Source: Planobispora longispora
GTDB lineage: Bacteria > Actinomycetota > Actinomycetes > Streptosporangiales > Streptosporangiaceae
Direction of reading: 5' to 3'
Assembly (NCBI RefSeq): GCF_016863135.1
Contig: NZ_BOOH01000062.1
Coordinates: 1-64,000, forward strand
DNA: 64,000 nucleotides
Position 1 is the stretch's first letter, and each line of letters begins with the position of its first letter. Of this stretch, positions 60,795-64,000 are shown in pieces. The position numbers were made by a program, and so were the translations under genes. The notes beneath the pieces are model-generated. The model searched no databases and was not told the origin of the DNA. It worked only from the letters and a program-made list of their open reading frames with translations.

Positions 60795-61508
60795 TCAGGC
60801 GGAAGGCGTGGCCGTGAAATCGGCGAGGAGGCGGGCGGCGGCGATCTCGACGCGGCGCTGGACCTGCTCGTGGGTGCGGCGCCCTCGCAACATCTCCAGC
60901 AGTTCGTGGACCCAGACGCTGGAGAGCGAGCCCGTGAGGGCGAACTGCTCCTCGGTGGCGGTCTCCGCGGTGAGCCCGTCCCCGGCGACGCGGAGAAGCA
61001 GGCCCGCCATGCGGTCGCCGAAGGGGGTCTCCACCTCGGCCATGATCAGCGAGCGGATGAGCGCGTCGGCCAGCTCGGGCTCGCGCATGAGGCCCCGGGT
61101 GGCCCGCATGAGGACGTCGACGGCGCGGCCGGAGGGCGTGACGGCGCTGGGCGGGCGGCGCTCGATGCTGTTCTCCAGCAGGTCGATCTCCTCGCCGACG
61201 ACGGCGACGACCAGATCCATCTTGGAGGGGAAGTAGCGGTAGAGCGTGCCGAGCGCCACGCCCGCGCGCTCGGCGACGGTGCGCATCTGCATGGCCTCGA
61301 CGCCGCCCCGCGAGGCGAGGGCGGCGGCGGCCTGCACGATCCGCTTGCGCCGCTGGTGCTGACTTCTCGTGCGGACGCCGGTGGATGCCGGTTCGCTGGC
61401 CACGCCGGGGGCCCCCTTGCCTGTGGACGGTCCGGCGGTGCTCGGTGCGGAGGTGCCGGTGGCGCGCGAGGTGGGCGCCGCCTCGATGGTCGCATGCGGA
61501 GTGCGCAT
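60795..61508 (-). CDS. kstR: TetR-family steroid regulator (KstR-like)
   Basis: The 237-residue TetR regulator has a DNA-binding domain (RRKRIVQAAAALASRGGVEA, then MRTVAERAGVALGTLYRYFPSK) closely like mycobacterial KstR (Rv3574), which represses cholesterol-catabolism genes until a 3-oxo-steroid-CoA binds. The ligand domain follows in the same register (TEEQFALTGSLSSVWVHELL). The N-terminal 45 residues are Thr/Ser/Pro-rich and absent from mycobacterial KstR. A GTG at 61403 with AAGGGGG upstream could be the true start. A half-perfect KstR box abuts the ATG, suggesting autoregulation and a leaderless mRNA. Confidence 0.88.
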   Translation of the reverse strand: MRTPHATIEAAPTSRATGTSAPSTAGPSTGKGAPGVASEPASTGVRTRSQHQRRKRIVQAAAALASRGGVEAMQMRTVAERAGVALGTLYRYFPSKMDLVVAVVGEEIDLLENSIERRPPSAVTPSGRAVDVLMRATRGLMREPELADALIRSLIMAEVETPFGDRMAGLLLRVAGDGLTAETATEEQFALTGSLSSVWVHELLEMLRGRRTHEQVQRRVEIAAARLLADFTATPSA

Positions 61509-61522
61509 AAGAACACGTTATC
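61509..61522. promoter_or_regulatory. Probable KstR autoregulatory site
   Basis: AAGAACACGTTATC keeps the AAC-N2-GTT core but not the outer T and A. It begins one base upstream of the kstR ATG at 61508. Confidence 0.55.
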
Positions 61523-61641
61523 TGACTTCTGTGTACTCCGGCTGGTTACTGGCCAGTCACAAGGATGCCGCAACTTACACGGCTTATGCCCCATAAGAGC
61601 ATGTTGTGTTTCTCCGTTATGGATAGCCTCTGGACAATTAA

Positions 61642-61655
61642 TAGAATCTGTTCTA
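61642..61655. promoter_or_regulatory. KstR-type box before fadD17
   Basis: TAGAATCTGTTCTA is a KstR box with one change (AAC to AAT), 40 bp before the ligase start. Confidence 0.62.
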
Positions 61656-61695
61656 CTTTTCGAGCGGCTGCCTGAGGACCCTCCCGGGAGGCGCG

Positions 61696-63276
61696 ATGTC
61701 AGGGGAAGCTGCCGGAGACACACTGGCGGAGCTGCTGGAACGGCGTGCCGGAGACGACCGGCCCGGCCTGCTCTTCGAGGAGCGGGTCTGGAGCTGGCGG
61801 GAGTACGTCGCCGAGTGCCGGGCCCGCGCGGCCCGGCTGGACGCCCGGGGCAAGGCCGTCCACGTGGGCGTCCTGTTCGACAACGTCCCCGAGTTGCTGT
61901 TCCTGCTGGGCGGCGCCGCGCTGTCCGGCCATGTGATCGTCGCCCTCAACCCGACCCGCGGCGCCGCCGAACTCGCCCAGGACGCCGACGCCACCCACGT
62001 GGACCTCATCCTCCACGACCCCGCCTACGCCGGCCTCGCCGACCGGGTCGCCGCCCTGCGGACGGCCGGGCCCGGCGGCGCCGACCGGGCCGGGGACGAC
62101 GGGCTGGTGATGCTGATCTTCACCTCGGGGACCTCGGGACGGCCCCGGGCGGTGCGCGTGACCCAGCGGAAGATCGCGGTGCCGGGCACGAGCCTGGCGG
62201 CGCTGCTCTCGCCGCAGGACGTCGTCTACTGCGCGATGCCGCTGTTCCACTCGGGGGCGATCATGGCCGCCTACGCGCCCGCCCTGGCCTCCGGGGCCGC
62301 CCTGGCGCTGCGCCGGAAGTTCTCCGCCTCGGGCCTCATGGCCGACGTCAGGCGGTACGGCGTGACCTACCTGCACTACGTCGGCAAGGCCCTGTCCTAC
62401 GTCCTGGCCACCCCCGAGGCCCCGGACGACCGGGACAACACCCTGAAGATCGCCTTCGGGAACGAGGGGAGCGCCACCGCCACCCGCCGGTTCGGCGAGC
62501 GCTTCGGCTGTCACGTCATCGACGCCTTCGGATCCACCGAGACCGCGATCGCGATCACCCCCGACCCGTCCGGCCCGCCCGGCAGCCTGGGCCGGCTCCC
62601 CGAGGGCATCGAGATCCGCGACCCCTCCGGCCGGAGATGCCCGCCGGCGGTCATCGAGAACGGCCGGCTGCTCAACGCGGACGAGGCCGTCGGGGAACTG
62701 GTCAACACCGGCGGGCTGGGCCTGTTCGACGGCTACTACAACGACCCCGACGCCGACCGCGAGCGCGTCCGCGACGGGGAGTTCTGGTCCGGGGACATGG
62801 CCTACGCCGACGGGAACGGCTACGTGTTCTTCGCCGGGCGCGGCACCGAACGGCTCCGCGTCGACGGGGAGAACCTCGCGGTCGCCCCGATCGAGGCGGT
62901 CGTCCGCGAGTTCCCCGGCGTGGTCGAGGCCGCCGTCTACCCGGTCCCCGACGCGGCGGCCGGGGACCAGGTCATGGCCGCCCTCGTCATGGAGGGCCCC
63001 TTCGACCCCGGCGCCTTCGCGGATTTCCTGGCCGGCCGCCCGGAGATCGGGGCCAAAGCCGTGCCCCGATACGTCCGCACGGCCGCGGAGCTGCCGCAGA
63101 CCCCGTCCAACAAGATCATCAAGCGGCTGCTCGCCGCGGAGGCGTGGCGGACCGGCGACCCCGTGTGGTGGCGCCCGCCCCGCGAGCCGGGCTGGCGGCG
63201 GCTGACCCCGCAGGACGTCACGGAGATCGAGCAGGAATTCGGCCGGCACGGCCGAGAGCACCTTCTGGAGCGCTAG
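61696..63276 (+). CDS. fadD17: Acyl-CoA synthetase (FadD17-like)
   Basis: The 526-residue ATP-dependent acyl-CoA ligase has the P-loop-like LIFTSGTSGRPRAV, the ADENYLATE motif region DAFGSTETAIAI and YVFFAGRGTERLRVDGENL of the hinge. The C-terminal catalytic Lys lies in SNKIIKRLL. Segments such as ALRRKFSAS, DVRRYGVTYLHYVGKALSYVLATPE (in parts) and FGNEG are close to Mycobacterium FadD17 (Rv3506), which activates C5 steroid side-chain acids. The ATG at 61696 has GGGAGG upstream. Its stop codon shares one base with the following dehydrogenase start (TAGTG), so the genes are coupled. Confidence 0.92.
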   Translation: MSGEAAGDTLAELLERRAGDDRPGLLFEERVWSWREYVAECRARAARLDARGKAVHVGVLFDNVPELLFLLGGAALSGHVIVALNPTRGAAELAQDADATHVDLILHDPAYAGLADRVAALRTAGPGGADRAGDDGLVMLIFTSGTSGRPRAVRVTQRKIAVPGTSLAALLSPQDVVYCAMPLFHSGAIMAAYAPALASGAALALRRKFSASGLMADVRRYGVTYLHYVGKALSYVLATPEAPDDRDNTLKIAFGNEGSATATRRFGERFGCHVIDAFGSTETAIAITPDPSGPPGSLGRLPEGIEIRDPSGRRCPPAVIENGRLLNADEAVGELVNTGGLGLFDGYYNDPDADRERVRDGEFWSGDMAYADGNGYVFFAGRGTERLRVDGENLAVAPIEAVVREFPGVVEAAVYPVPDAAAGDQVMAALVMEGPFDPGAFADFLAGRPEIGAKAVPRYVRTAAELPQTPSNKIIKRLLAAEAWRTGDPVWWRPPREPGWRRLTPQDVTEIEQEFGRHGREHLLER

Positions 63277-64000
63277 TGGACTTCAATCTTGACGAGACGC
63301 AGGAAGACCTGCGCAAACTCGCCGCGGAGCTGTTCGAAGGGGAAGCTCCCACCTCGCGGATCGAGGCGCACGAGGCGAGCGGCGCGCCGTACGACGCGGG
63401 ACTGTGGCGCTCCCTGGCCCAGGCGGGCCTGCTCGGCGCGTGCCTGCCCGAGGAGGCGGGCGGCGCGGGGCTCGGGCCGGTGGAGATGGCCGTGATCCTG
63501 CGCGAGACCGGCGCCCGCGTCGCGCCCGTCCCCGTCCTGCAGAGCCTGGTCACGGCGGCGACCATCGCCCGGTACGGCTCCCGCGAGCAGCGCGAGGCCC
63601 TCGCCCCGCTGGCCGAGGGGGAGATCGTCCTGGCCGCGGCGCCGCGCGAGTCCGGCCGCGCCCTGGGCGCCGCCCCGGCCGTCACGGCCCGGCGGGAGGG
63701 CGGGGGCTGGGTCCTGCGCGGGCGCACGGGCGCGGTGCCCTACGGAGCCGAGGCGGCGAAGGTCCTGGTGCCCGCCGCGACCGGCGCCGACGACGGGATC
63801 GGGCTGTTCCTGATCGAGCCGGGGGCCGCCGCGGCGACGCCCGTGCCGCTGTCCACCGGGGAACCGGGGGCCGTGTTCACCCTGGAGGACGTCCCCGGCG
63901 AGCCGGTCGGCGCCGCCGACGGCGCGGCCTTCGCCGGCCTCCGGCGGATGACGACGGCCGGGACCATCGCCACGGTCTCCGGCGTGCTGGCCGGGGCGCT
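63276..64000 (+). CDS. Acyl-CoA dehydrogenase, 3'-truncated by window end
   Basis: The first 241 residues of an acyl-CoA dehydrogenase are visible (start GTG 63276, MDFNLDETQEDLRKLAAELF). The N-terminal helical domain contains GLLGACLPEEAGGAGLGPVE and the middle beta domain begins around GEIVLAAAPRES. It resembles the steroid-type FadE27/FadE26 subunits that form alpha2beta2 heterotetramers in mycobacteria, where fadE26, fadE27 and fadD17 adjoin. A partner fadE gene would be expected just beyond the right edge. The catalytic Glu region is not in the window. Confidence 0.88.
   Translation, partial: MDFNLDETQEDLRKLAAELFEGEAPTSRIEAHEASGAPYDAGLWRSLAQAGLLGACLPEEAGGAGLGPVEMAVILRETGARVAPVPVLQSLVTAATIARYGSREQREALAPLAEGEIVLAAAPRESGRALGAAPAVTARREGGGWVLRGRTGAVPYGAEAAKVLVPAATGADDGIGLFLIEPGAAAATPVPLSTGEPGAVFTLEDVPGEPVGAADGAAFAGLRRMTTAGTIATVSGVLAGA

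Overview
The window is 64 kb of very GC-rich DNA. Codon use (G or C at nearly every third position), frequent GTG and TTG starts, long GC-rich hairpins between convergent genes, a DUF6104 gene beside kgd, nickel superoxide dismutase and a KstR-type steroid regulator all indicate a filamentous Actinomycetota. A member of the Streptosporangiaceae or a close relative is my best guess; that is inference from family content, not a phylogeny. I see no tRNA, rRNA, CRISPR array, insertion sequence or prophage.

Region 1 (0-4.5 kb) is housekeeping and stress: Ni-superoxide dismutase with its divergent maturation protease, a CGNR zinc-finger regulator, an NAD-type malic enzyme and a helix-turn-helix/TPR regulator. 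Region 2 (4.6-14.7 kb) is a block of secreted proteins. It holds four paralogous trypsin-like serine peptidases (one with its catalytic Ser replaced by Asp, two with a large unfamiliar insert), a subtilisin-inhibitor-like protein and a secreted tandem-domain nuclease-like protein with PKD repeats. Region 3 (15-25.7 kb) carries a cysteine-less thiolase-like protein, a quinone-reductase-like oxidoreductase, a PadR/DUF4097 operon, DUF6104 and the large multifunctional 2-oxoglutarate dehydrogenase.

Region 4 (25.9-44.7 kb) combines plant-polymer use with signalling and sugar uptake. There is a four-domain GH9 cellulase behind a perfect CelR-type operator, two orphan histidine kinases, a xi-class glutathione-transferase-like protein, an MBL hydrolase, a 17beta-HSD4-like SDR, a complete monosaccharide ABC-importer operon with Gfo/Idh/MocA and TIM-barrel enzymes, and a secreted intradiol dioxygenase carrying a CBM5/12 module beside an AraC regulator. 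Region 5 (44.8-53.2 kb) has an alcohol dehydrogenase-ferredoxin-PPOX operon, a methyltransferase, a DUF1702 protein, a glycosyltransferase/methyltransferase/terpenoid-cyclase-fold operon and a divergent GDP-mannose dehydratase-like gene.

Region 6 (54-64 kb) is a steroid side-chain catabolism locus: a CYP124/125-like P450, a FadA5-like thiolase, a KstR-like TetR regulator, a FadD17-like acyl-CoA ligase and the start of an acyl-CoA dehydrogenase that runs off the right edge. Fourteen-base sites matching or nearly matching the mycobacterial KstR box (TnnAACnnGTTnnA) lie before the P450, the thiolase, the regulator itself, the ligase and the distant adh-ferredoxin-PPOX operon. Together they suggest a scattered KstR-like regulon. 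The secreted-protease block and the steroid regulon are the parts most worth following up.
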